Of a DNA stretch of 64,000 bases, positions 45,362 to 52,016 are shown piece after piece. Numbering within the stretch: position 1 is the first letter of the stretch; each line of letters opens with the position of its first letter. A program made the translations under genes and the position numbers. The notes beneath the pieces were generated by a model, which saw nothing but the letters and a program-made list of their open reading frames with translations, did not search any database and had not been told where the DNA came from. This stretch comes from Thermus scotoductus DSM 8553 (GTDB lineage: Bacteria; Deinococcota; Deinococci; Deinococcales; Thermaceae), in assembly GCF_000381045.1 (NCBI RefSeq), contig NZ_KB905731.1:1-64000 (forward strand), in the 5' to 3' direction.

Positions 45362-45458
45362 GTCTTCACTGTACACCTTATATGGTAGGTGTCGTCAGCG
45401 GACCTCGAGGGTCAGAGCCGCAGGGGCGGAAGCCCAGGCCCTCACACGTGTGACGACT

Positions 45459-45478
45459 CCTCGGACTGAAGTCCGAGG
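45459..45478 (-). repeat. IS right-end hairpin
   Basis: Nine perfectly paired bases with a two-base loop, subterminal to the right end. In this family such hairpins are recognised by TnpA; the same region of the transcript forms part of the guide RNA of TnpB. Confidence 0.75.
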
Positions 45479-45489
45479 CTTCGCGGTTC

Positions 45490-46620
45490 TCATGGGACGG
45501 CCCACGCCGCCCATGTCCCCGCAGGCTCCGTCCGAGCCCTAGCCAGGATGTTTCGCGCTGCGGCCACGTCCCGATGGAGAAGTGTTCCACACTGGGGGCA
45601 GGTGTACTCCCTGACCCACAGGGGCCTCTTTTCCCGATGACCGCACACTGGACAGTCCTGGCTTGTATGTTTGGGGTCTACCCCAATGACCCGCCTACCA
45701 GCCTCCTCCGCTTTGTAGGCGAGGATTGCAAGAAACTGCGCCCAGCCTGCATCCAGCACCCCCTTAGCGGTGCGGGAGCGGGCCAAGCCGAGGATATTCA
45801 GGTCTTCATGGGCGATGGTTCCATAGTGGTTGACGAGTTTTCGGGCCAGCTTGTGGTGGAAGTCCCTGCGCTGGTTGGCAATTTTCCGGTGCAGTTTGGC
45901 AACCCGCTTTCTGGCCTGCTTGCGGCGATTGCTGCCCCGCTTCTTACGGGCAAGGCTGCGCTGGGCGGCGGCGAGTTTGGCTTGCGCCTTTTGGAAGTAC
46001 CGAGGGGCCTCGACCCTCTCCCCCTCCGAGGTGACGAGGAAGTGGGGGTTGGTGCCCAGGTCGATCCCGATGGCCTGGTCATTGGGGGGAAGGGGTCTGG
46101 GCTCCACCTCACAGGTAAACACGATGTACCAATGCTCTCCCTCTCGTTTGACCGTGGCGGTCTTGAGCCTGCCTTCCAAGGGGCGGTGCAGCTTGACCTT
46201 CACCGAGCCGATGCCGTAGAGGAGCACCCGCTTCCCGCCCCCCTGGAGTTTGACCCCGGTGGTGCCCGCCTGGGGGAAGGTGAAGCTGTCGTAGCGCCCC
46301 TTCCCCTTGAAGCGGGGGTAGCCCGCTTTCTGTCCCGCCTTGACCCGCCGGAAGAAGCCCTGAAAGGCTCTGTCCACCCGCTCGATGACGTTCTGCAAGA
46401 CCTGGGAGTGGACGCCCTTGTACTCCGGCAGCTCGGTGCGTATCTCGGGCAGATACCTCTTCTGTTCGTAGAAGCCGACAGTCCTCCCGGCCTTCTTGTA
46501 GGCATCTCTACGCTCCTGCAAGGCCGCGTTGTACAGGCTGCGGCACAGCATCAGCGTCCGGTCCAAGTCCCGCAGTTGGGGCTGGGTCGGATAGAGGCGG
46601 TACTTGAAAGCTTTAAGCAT
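45490..46620 (-). CDS. tnpB: TnpB RNA-guided nuclease of IS200/IS605
   Basis: The 376-residue protein has the N-terminal helix-turn-helix domain MLKAFKYRLYPT, the RuvC catalytic residues Asp187 (GIDLGTN), Glu272 (AHEDLNI) and Asp351 (LHRDVAAARNIL), and the zinc ribbon Cys323/326/341/344. TnpB cleaves DNA guided by a right-end transcript and keeps the element in the genome. The start MLKAF overlaps tnpA by eight bases; an open extension upstream to 46698 lies wholly inside tnpA and is rejected. All catalytic residues are present. Confidence 0.92.
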   Translation of the reverse strand: MLKAFKYRLYPTQPQLRDLDRTLMLCRSLYNAALQERRDAYKKAGRTVGFYEQKRYLPEIRTELPEYKGVHSQVLQNVIERVDRAFQGFFRRVKAGQKAGYPRFKGKGRYDSFTFPQAGTTGVKLQGGGKRVLLYGIGSVKVKLHRPLEGRLKTATVKREGEHWYIVFTCEVEPRPLPPNDQAIGIDLGTNPHFLVTSEGERVEAPRYFQKAQAKLAAAQRSLARKKRGSNRRKQARKRVAKLHRKIANQRRDFHHKLARKLVNHYGTIAHEDLNILGLARSRTAKGVLDAGWAQFLAILAYKAEEAGRRVIGVDPKHTSQDCPVCGHREKRPLWVREYTCPQCGTLLHRDVAAARNILARARTEPAGTWAAWAVP

Positions 46621-47029
46621 CGTCGTCCTGGTATTTGCGCTGGGACTCGATGTAGCGCTGGATGGCCTGAGCCGAGATGTTCCCGGCGCTGCCCACATAG
46701 AAGGAGGGCGTCCATAAATGACCGCCGCCCCTGCCCCGCCGTAGCTTTGGGAACTCTTGCAGGATGCGCCGAGCCGATACGCCTTTCAGAATCTTCGCCA
46801 CGTCCGAGGGGGCCCACTTGGGCGGCACGGAGAGGAACAGATGCACGTGGTCGGGCATGACCTCCATTCCCAGCACTACCCAGTCCCTCATCAAGCACGT
46901 CTCCCGCAACACCTGCATCAGCCGTTCGCGCACTTCGCCAAAGAAGGCATGTCTGCGGTACTTGGGGGTGAATACCAGATGGTAGTTCAGGTTGTAATGG
47001 CTGTGACGTGTAGTGCGCTCTTCCGGCAC
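46613..47029 (-). CDS. tnpA: IS200/IS605 Y1 transposase TnpA
   Basis: The 138-residue HUH endonuclease has the His61-x-His63 metal pair in PDHVHLFLS and catalytic Tyr126 in IQRYIESQ. It moves the element as single-stranded DNA, recognising the end hairpins. Family signature NYHLVFTPKYRRHAFFG is present. Full length for the family. Confidence 0.94.
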   Translation of the reverse strand: MPEERTTRHSHYNLNYHLVFTPKYRRHAFFGEVRERLMQVLRETCLMRDWVVLGMEVMPDHVHLFLSVPPKWAPSDVAKILKGVSARRILQEFPKLRRGRGGGHLWTPSFYVGSAGNISAQAIQRYIESQRKYQDDDA

Positions 47030-47068
47030 TTACACATGATACCACAAAATGACCGCCCACCATGCTGT

Positions 47069-47085
47069 GTGCCCCAAAGGGGCAC
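47069..47085 (-). repeat. IS left-end hairpin
   Basis: GTGCCCC pairs with GGGGCAC around three bases, 40 bases upstream of the tnpA ATG, the expected position of the left-end recognition hairpin. Confidence 0.7.
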
Positions 47086-47103
47086 GTGGGGGAGTCCATG
47101 TAT

Positions 47104-47147
47104 CCCCGGTTTGGTCACGGGCAGAGCCCGTATCTTGCAAACCGGGG
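47104..47147. repeat. 44-bp interrupted palindrome between IS and SARP gene
   Basis: CCCCGGTTTG (47104-47113) pairs with CAAACCGGGG (47138-47147), and an inner ACGGGC/GCCCGT pair (47117-47122 with 47126-47131) stacks inside. It lies just outside the left hairpin of the IS and 45 bases before the SARP-like gene. It may be a terminator, the insertion target hairpin, or an operator. Confidence 0.6.
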
Positions 47148-47191
47148 GATTATAGCTCCCCCACACCCCTTCCTTTCTCTAAAATGGCTCC

Positions 47192-48655
47192 ATGGCCCTG
47201 GATTTCCCGGCAAGCCCCCTGGCCCCCGCCCTCCGCCTCCTGGAGGAAGGGCGGGACCGGGAGGCGGAAGCCCTCCTCCAAACTTCCCAAGAAGGCCTCC
47301 CGGAGGCCGAGCGCCTGGCCCTTCTAGGCTTCGTAGAGGCCCGTAAGGGGAACCTTCGGGCCTACCGCGCCCTGGCCCTGGAGGCCGCCCGAAGGGCCCA
47401 GACCCCCCTCACCCTCTACCACCTGGGCCTGGCCCTCCCTCCAAAGGCGGGGGCCCTGGCCCTGGAGGAGGCCCTCCACCGCTTCCAGGGAGACCCCAAG
47501 GCCGAGGCCCGCCTCGCCTTCGCCCTGGCCCGCGCCCTAAGGGGGCTTGGCCGCCTCAGGGAGGCCCTGGGCTACGCCGCTTTTGCCCTTGCCCGGGGCT
47601 TTGGCCCCTTCGCCCTCCTGGAGTGGGCCTGGCTCGCCCTCCTCGCCGAGGAGGACCCTCCCCTCCCCGACCTCCTCCGGCAGGTGGAACTCCTGGCCCT
47701 GGAGGGGGGCACGGGGCTCTACGCCCGCTTCCTCATGGCCCACCTGCGCTTCCTCCAGGGGGAGGAGGCCTCGGGGAGGGCCTACCTGCGGAAGGCCCTG
47801 GGCGAGGCCCCTCTTCCCGCCCTTCCCTACCTCGCCCCCGCCGGGGTGCGCCTCCTGGGGAAGGAGGTCCTCCCCTTCCTCCTGGCGGCGAGGCCCTGGG
47901 CCAAGGAGCCCCTCACCCAGGCCCTCCTCGCCTTGGCCGAAGGGCTCTACCGGGAGGACGAGGAAGGGGTGGCCAAGACCCTGCCCCTCCTCCTGGAGGA
48001 GGTGGCGGAGGAGGCCATGCGGGGCCTCCTCTTCCTGGGAAGGCCCCACCCCCTCCTGGGAGAGCTCTCCCGGAGGGGGCAGGAGCTCCTCTGGGCCGCA
48101 AGCCCCTCGGCCCACTTCCAGGCCCTGGGAGAGCCAAGGCTTGGGGGCAAGCCCCTCCCCCTGCGCCAGGCGGAGCTCCTCGTCCTCCTCCTCGCCCGGA
48201 AGGAGGGGTGGAGGGGGGAGGAGCTGGCCCTGGCCCTCTACGGGGAGGCCAACGGGCCCGCCCTCCGCATGGAGGTGCTCCGCCTGAGGCAACGGGGGCT
48301 TGCCGTGAAAAGCCGGCCCTACCGCCTGGCCCAGGCCCTACAGGCGGACTTCTTGGAAGTATGGGGGGCCCTGCGTCAAGGAGACCTGAGCGGGGCCCTT
48401 GCCCGCTACCGGGGCCCCCTCCTCCCCCAGAGCCAGGCCCCGGGGGTGGAGGCCCTGAGGGCGGAGCTGGAAGAGGCCCTGAGGCGGGCGGTCTTGGCCC
48501 AGGGCGAGGTGGAAAGCCTCTTCCTCCTGGCCGAGCGCCTGGGGGAGGACCTGGGGGTCTGGGAGGCCCTCCTGGAGAGGCTACCCTCCCAAGACCCCCG
48601 CCTTCCCATCGCCCAGGCCCGGGTGGAAAGGCTCAGGAGGGAGTGGGGCCTCTAA
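47192..48655 (+). CDS. SARP-like transcriptional regulator with N-terminal TPR region
   Basis: The 487-residue protein begins with helical, TPR-like repeats (about 10-300, Ala/Leu-rich). Its C-terminal part resembles a SARP regulator: a winged helix (about 310-382; FQALGEPRLGGKPLPLRQAELLVLLLA.. and MEVLRLRQRGLAVK in two pieces) and a bacterial transcriptional activation domain (about 383-487; GALARYRGPLLP). Classic SARPs carry these domains at the N-terminus, so the order is reversed. TAAAAT (47180-47185) lies six bases before the ATG. Codon use is strongly biased to CTC/CTG/CCC. It is the likely regulator of the operon at 48989. Confidence 0.7.
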   Translation: MALDFPASPLAPALRLLEEGRDREAEALLQTSQEGLPEAERLALLGFVEARKGNLRAYRALALEAARRAQTPLTLYHLGLALPPKAGALALEEALHRFQGDPKAEARLAFALARALRGLGRLREALGYAAFALARGFGPFALLEWAWLALLAEEDPPLPDLLRQVELLALEGGTGLYARFLMAHLRFLQGEEASGRAYLRKALGEAPLPALPYLAPAGVRLLGKEVLPFLLAARPWAKEPLTQALLALAEGLYREDEEGVAKTLPLLLEEVAEEAMRGLLFLGRPHPLLGELSRRGQELLWAASPSAHFQALGEPRLGGKPLPLRQAELLVLLLARKEGWRGEELALALYGEANGPALRMEVLRLRQRGLAVKSRPYRLAQALQADFLEVWGALRQGDLSGALARYRGPLLPQSQAPGVEALRAELEEALRRAVLAQGEVESLFLLAERLGEDLGVWEALLERLPSQDPRLPIAQARVERLRREWGL

Positions 48656-48659
48656 GGTA

Positions 48660-48687
48660 CCCCACCGCAGCTTTGGCCGCGGTGGGG
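48660..48687 (+). terminator. hairpin after the SARP-like gene
   Basis: CCCCACCGC pairs with GCGGTGGGG around ten bases, four bases after the stop codon. No T-run follows. The rest of 48688-48870 shows no gene or motif that I can support. Confidence 0.5.
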
Positions 48688-48870
48688 GCCCCAAAAGGTA
48701 TTCCCACAGCCCCGGCTTGGGCATCCCATGTTGCAAAGCCGAAGTGGCGCTTAGAGCCCAAGCCCCGGGGGCGGGCAGTGGGGGGCGAGGCACTGGGGAA
48801 GGACCCCAGAGCCCCCGAGGAGGGCGAGGAGAAGCCACAGGAACTGCATGTTTAAAGGCTACCCAGGCTT

Positions 48871-48950
48871 ACGTAACCTCCGCGTAACGCCCTGGGGTCT
48901 TTATGAGAGTCTTCTGAGTTACGCGAGCGTTACCATCCCCTTGCTACCTT
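48871..48950 (+). promoter_or_regulatory. SARP-type operator and promoter of the radical SAM/ABC operon
   Basis: Pair 1: ACGTAAC (48871-48877), spacer CTCC, GCGTAAC (48882-48888). Pair 2, inverted: GTTACGC (48918-48924), spacer GAGC, GTTACCA (48929-48935). Both pairs have 7-base repeats with 4-base spacers (11-bp period). The last repeat ends nine bases before an extended -10, TGC-TACCTT (48945-48950); no -35 box is visible. This is the known geometry of SARP operators, with the repeats replacing the -35. Confidence 0.65.
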
Positions 48951-48988
48951 AAGGCCAGCCTGAGGATGGCCGAGAGGGGTGAAAGGGC

Positions 48989-49552
48989 ATGCAAGACGGG
49001 ATGTTGCAGCTACTCGTGGTGAACCTCCATGAACCCGCCCAGGCACCAGCCCGGGGAGGGGCAGCCTATAAGCCGAGCCGCTTCAACCACTTCCACACCC
49101 TGCTCACGGGCGAGAAGCTCGCCTTCAACTCCCTCTCCGGTGGCCTGGCCGTCTTGGATTCAGAAGGATGGGCGCGCTACACGGCCCTGGTCAAGGGGGA
49201 GCCCTTGGACCCCAAGAACCCTGTAGACCAGGGGCTCGTGGAAGGCCGCTTCGTCGTTCCCGAGAACTTTGACGAGCTGGCCTACCTTAAGACCCTCCAC
49301 CTGCGGCAGCGCTACACCACGGAGGCCTGGAGCCTAACGATCTGTCCCACCATAGACTGCAACTTCGGCTGCGACTACTGCTTCCAGCGGCACCGGGTGA
49401 GCCGCATGACCGAAGCGGTTCAGGCCAAGCTCCTGGAGGTCTTCGCTCAAAAAGCCCCCCGCCTCAGCAAGTTCTTCGTCACCTGGTTTGGCGGTGAGCC
49501 CACCCTGGCCTGGGATGTCGTCCAGAGGCTATCCCAGGGTCCACATCTTTAG
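48989..49552 (+). pseudogene. truncated radical SAM peptide-maturase gene
   Basis: The 187-residue frame has an N-terminal leader-like region (PSRFNHFHTLLTGEKLAFN, then GGLAVLD) as in radical SAM/SPASM peptide maturases, the cluster-binding Cys124-x3-Cys128-x2-Cys131 (CNFGCDYC), and GGEPTL. It then ends after WDVVQRLSQGPHL. A full barrel and C-terminal SPASM domain (roughly 200 or more residues) are missing, and the ABC permease begins 11 bases later, so an internal deletion is likely. It should not be an active enzyme. GAGGGGTGA precedes the ATG. The family matures ribosomally made peptides; a precursor gene is not evident. Confidence 0.7.
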
Positions 49553-49562
49553 CGAGGTCTGC

Positions 49563-50315
49563 ATGCTCTGGCCGCTTTGGAGCGAGTTCCTGCTCTCTTG
49601 GGCCCGAACCCGGCGTTACTGGTTCAACACGCTGGCAAACCTGGGGGGGAGCCTCCTCTACTTCTACGCAATCCTTTTGGGCTTTAGCCGGCTTACCCCC
49701 GAGGAGGCCCGCTTCTTGGACCCAGGCCCCCTGCTTCTGGTCTTCACGGCCTTCAACCTCACCTTGTTCACCTTCCAGTCCATCGCCTACACGGTCCAGG
49801 GCGAGGCGCAACTGGGGACCCTGGAACACATGGCCCTGGCCCGGGGAGGCCTCCTGCGCCAGCTCCTCCTTCGGGCCCTGGTGCAAAGCCTATTCGGGGT
49901 TCTCTGGAGCCTTTTGGTCCTCCTACCCTTGGCCTTGGCCTTCGGCGTGACCCTAGGCCCCCTGGCCCGCTGGCCTTTGGGGTTCTTGCCCCTTTTCCTG
50001 GCCGCCTTGGGCTTCGGCCTCCTCATGGGGGCCACTGCCTTGTACTTCAAGCAGGTGGACGAGTTTTTCACCATCGTCCAGTTCCTCTTCCTGCCCTACT
50101 TCTTTTATCTGGTCCGGTTTGAGCCCTGGATGGCCCACCTGCCCTTCGCCCCCGGGGTGCACCTCCTGCGGCTTAGCCTCTCAGGGGCGGAGGCGCCTTG
50201 GGGCCTGTTGGGCCTGGCCCTCTTTCAAGGGCTCCTCCTCTTCGCCATGGGGCTTTGGGCCATGGCCTACATGTACCGCCTGGTGCGCAGGCGGGGTATA
50301 TTGGGGAGGTTCTAG
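49563..50315 (+). CDS. ABC-2 type exporter permease (first paralog)
   Basis: The 250-residue protein has six hydrophobic segments after the N-terminal WPLWSEFLLSWARTRRYWFNTLANL, typical of ABC-2 permeases of peptide or drug exporters. It is clearly paralogous to the next gene (shared FQSIAYxVQ, LGTLEHxxLARGGLLRQLLLRALV, FFTIVQFLFLPYFF, VRRRGxLGR). The ATG at 49563 follows the truncated radical SAM gene by ten bases. Substrate unknown; context suggests a modified peptide. Confidence 0.82.
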   Translation: MLWPLWSEFLLSWARTRRYWFNTLANLGGSLLYFYAILLGFSRLTPEEARFLDPGPLLLVFTAFNLTLFTFQSIAYTVQGEAQLGTLEHMALARGGLLRQLLLRALVQSLFGVLWSLLVLLPLALAFGVTLGPLARWPLGFLPLFLAALGFGLLMGATALYFKQVDEFFTIVQFLFLPYFFYLVRFEPWMAHLPFAPGVHLLRLSLSGAEAPWGLLGLALFQGLLLFAMGLWAMAYMYRLVRRRGILGRF

Positions 50316-50323
50316 GAGGTGTG

Positions 50324-51085
50324 ATGCTCTGCTGGCAACTCTGGAGCGAGTTTCTCCTGGAGTGGAACCTGACCAGGCGCTACTGGTTTGACACCCTGGC
50401 GGGGCTTTTGGCCTCCGTCCTCTTCTTCTACTCCATGGTCCTCGGCCTGGAGAACCTGACCCCCGAGGGGCTGGCGAGCCTAGGTCTGGACCTGGGCCCC
50501 CTCCTCCTGGTCTTCGCCGCCTTCAACCTGGTGGTGGGCACCTTTCAGTCCATCGCCTATTCCGTCCAGTCCGAGGCCGCCTTAGGCACCCTGGAGCATC
50601 TGGGCCTGGCCCGGGGAGGGCTTCTCCGACAGCTCCTCCTGCGCGCCCTCGTACGGGGACTTCAGGGCATCACCACAAGCGCTCTTGTCCTCCTTCCCCT
50701 CGCCCTTCTCCTCGGGGTGCGGCTCGCCCCCGCCCCCTGGTGGCCTTTGAGCCTTTTGCTTCTCTACCTCGCCGCCCTAGGCTTCGCTCTGGGCATGGGG
50801 GCCCTCGCCCTTCACTTCAAGCGGGTGGAGGGCTTCTTCACCATCGTCCAGTTCCTTTTCCTGCCCTACTTCTTCTCCCTGGTTCGCTTCGCTCCCTGGA
50901 TGACCCCCCTCCCCTTTGCCCCAGGGACGCAGCTCCTGAAGCTCGCCCTCACCGGGGAGGGGGCGTTCCCCGGGCTTCTCCTCCTCGCCTTCGTGCAGGC
51001 CCTCCTCTTTCTCGGGGCGGGGCTTTTCGCCATGGCCTGGGTCTACGCGGCGGTGCGGCGGAGGGGCCTATTAGGGAGGTACTGA
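50324..51085 (+). CDS. ABC-2 type exporter permease (second paralog)
   Basis: The 253-residue protein parallels the first permease from WSEFLLEWNLTRRYWFDTLAGL to the end VRRRGLLGRY, so the pair arose by tandem duplication and probably forms a heterodimeric pore. AGGAGGTGTG precedes the ATG at 50324, nine bases after the first permease. The stop overlaps the ATPase start (TGATG). Codon use is richer in CTC than in the first copy. Confidence 0.83.
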   Translation: MLCWQLWSEFLLEWNLTRRYWFDTLAGLLASVLFFYSMVLGLENLTPEGLASLGLDLGPLLLVFAAFNLVVGTFQSIAYSVQSEAALGTLEHLGLARGGLLRQLLLRALVRGLQGITTSALVLLPLALLLGVRLAPAPWWPLSLLLLYLAALGFALGMGALALHFKRVEGFFTIVQFLFLPYFFSLVRFAPWMTPLPFAPGTQLLKLALTGEGAFPGLLLLAFVQALLFLGAGLFAMAWVYAAVRRRGLLGRY

Positions 51086-51996
51086 TGCGGCTTTTGGTGC
51101 AGAACGTCCACAAGCGCTTCGGCAAGCTGGAGGCCCTCAAGGGGGTGAGCCTGGAGCTTGGGGCCGGGGAGATCCTGGGCCTTTTGGGCCCCAACGGGGC
51201 GGGCAAGACCACCCTCATCAAGGTCGTCCTCGGCCTCCTCCTCCCCGACGCGGGAGAGGTGGTCCTGGAAGAGGGCGGGGCGCGGCGCAGGCCCCAGGGC
51301 CACGAGTTCGGCGTCCTCCTGGAGGGAAGCCGCAACCTCTACGTCAACCTGAGCCTCCTGGTGAACGCCCTCTACTTCGGGGGCATCCGGGGGCTTCCCC
51401 CAAAGGAAGTCCGCCCCCGGTTTGAGGCCTGGCTGGAGCGCTTCGGCCTAAAGGACCGCCTCCACGCCCCCCTCGCCTCCCTCTCCCGGGGCATGCAGCA
51501 GAAGGCGGCCTTGGCCCTGGCCCTGGCCCTCAAGCCCCGCTTCCTCCTCCTGGACGAGCCTACCCTGGGCCTGGACCCCGTGAGCCGGAGGGAGTTTGAG
51601 GGGATCCTCCTGGAGCTTAAGAAGGAGGGCTGGGGTATCCTCCTCACCTCCCACGACCTCGAGGTGGTGGAGCGGGTGAGCGACCGGGTGGCCTTCCTCC
51701 ACCGGGGGGAGGTGCGGCGGCAGGGCCCCACCCGGGCCCTCCTCCGGGACTGGGCCGGGGAGGGGTACCGGGTGCGCCTCGCCGAGCCCAAGGCGGAGGC
51801 TCTCCTCAAGGCCCTGGGCCCCGGCTGGAGTGCGGAAGGCCCCGAGGTCCTCTTCTTCCTGGGGCCGTGGGAGGCGCTGCGGGAGGTCTTGGGAACCCTC
51901 CCCGTGGAAGTGTTGGAGGTCTCCCGGGGGACGCCGAGCCTCGAGGCCCTCTTCCTCCACCTCTTCGGGGAGGCCCGCCCTTCCCCCAGCGCATAA
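51085..51996 (+). CDS. ABC transporter ATP-binding protein
   Basis: The 303-residue ATPase has Walker A GPNGAGKTTLIK, signature LSRGMQQKAALA, Walker B FLLLDEPTLGLDP, and switch His in LTSHDLEVVE, followed by a C-terminal domain (about 215-303) as in DrrA/NodI-like export ATPases. It overlaps the second permease by one base and powers the exporter. Its 3' end contains the start of the operator in front of the aminotransferase. Confidence 0.9.
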   Translation: MRLLVQNVHKRFGKLEALKGVSLELGAGEILGLLGPNGAGKTTLIKVVLGLLLPDAGEVVLEEGGARRRPQGHEFGVLLEGSRNLYVNLSLLVNALYFGGIRGLPPKEVRPRFEAWLERFGLKDRLHAPLASLSRGMQQKAALALALALKPRFLLLDEPTLGLDPVSRREFEGILLELKKEGWGILLTSHDLEVVERVSDRVAFLHRGEVRRQGPTRALLRDWAGEGYRVRLAEPKAEALLKALGPGWSAEGPEVLFFLGPWEALREVLGTLPVEVLEVSRGTPSLEALFLHLFGEARPSPSA

Positions 51997-52010
51997 CTTT
52001 GCGCTACCCT
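51988..52010 (+). promoter_or_regulatory. palindromic operator and -10 of the aminotransferase gene
   Basis: AGCGCATAACTTTGCGCT (51988-52005) has 6-bp inverted arms and shares GCATAACTTTGCGC with the site at 7456-7469. A TACCCT -10-like box (52005-52010) directly follows, and the ATG is six bases further. No -35 box is seen, which would fit activation or repression by a protein bound here. Confidence 0.45.
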
Positions 52011-52016
52011 ATCCCC

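Larger units (their letters stand above)
45449..47105 (-). mobile_element. IS200/IS605-family insertion sequence with tnpA and tnpB
   Basis: The element carries a Y1 transposase (tnpA) and a TnpB nuclease reading on the minus strand with an 8-base overlap. Terminal hairpins are at the left end (47069-47085, GTGCCCC/GGGGCAC with a three-base loop) and right end (45459-45478, CCTCGGACT/AGTCCGAGG with a two-base loop). The right boundary, GAGTCGTCAC near 45449-45452, is inferred from identity with the decayed copy at 254. The left boundary is only approximate, outside the left hairpin. Elements of this family have no target duplication. Both genes look intact, so it may still be active. Confidence 0.8.

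Noticed and set aside
45378-45448. Extra gene between vapB and the IS right end
   Set aside because: The segment has no frame with a start, ribosome site or family motif; it holds the vapB promoter and IS flank only.
48848-48952. 34-codon frame upstream of the radical SAM gene as a possible peptide precursor (MFKGYPGLRNL...)
   Set aside because: It covers the heptamer repeats and the -10 box exactly, has only a weak AGGA site, and lacks a leader/core layout; the DNA-level repeats explain the sequence better. It deserves a check if relatives keep the frame.
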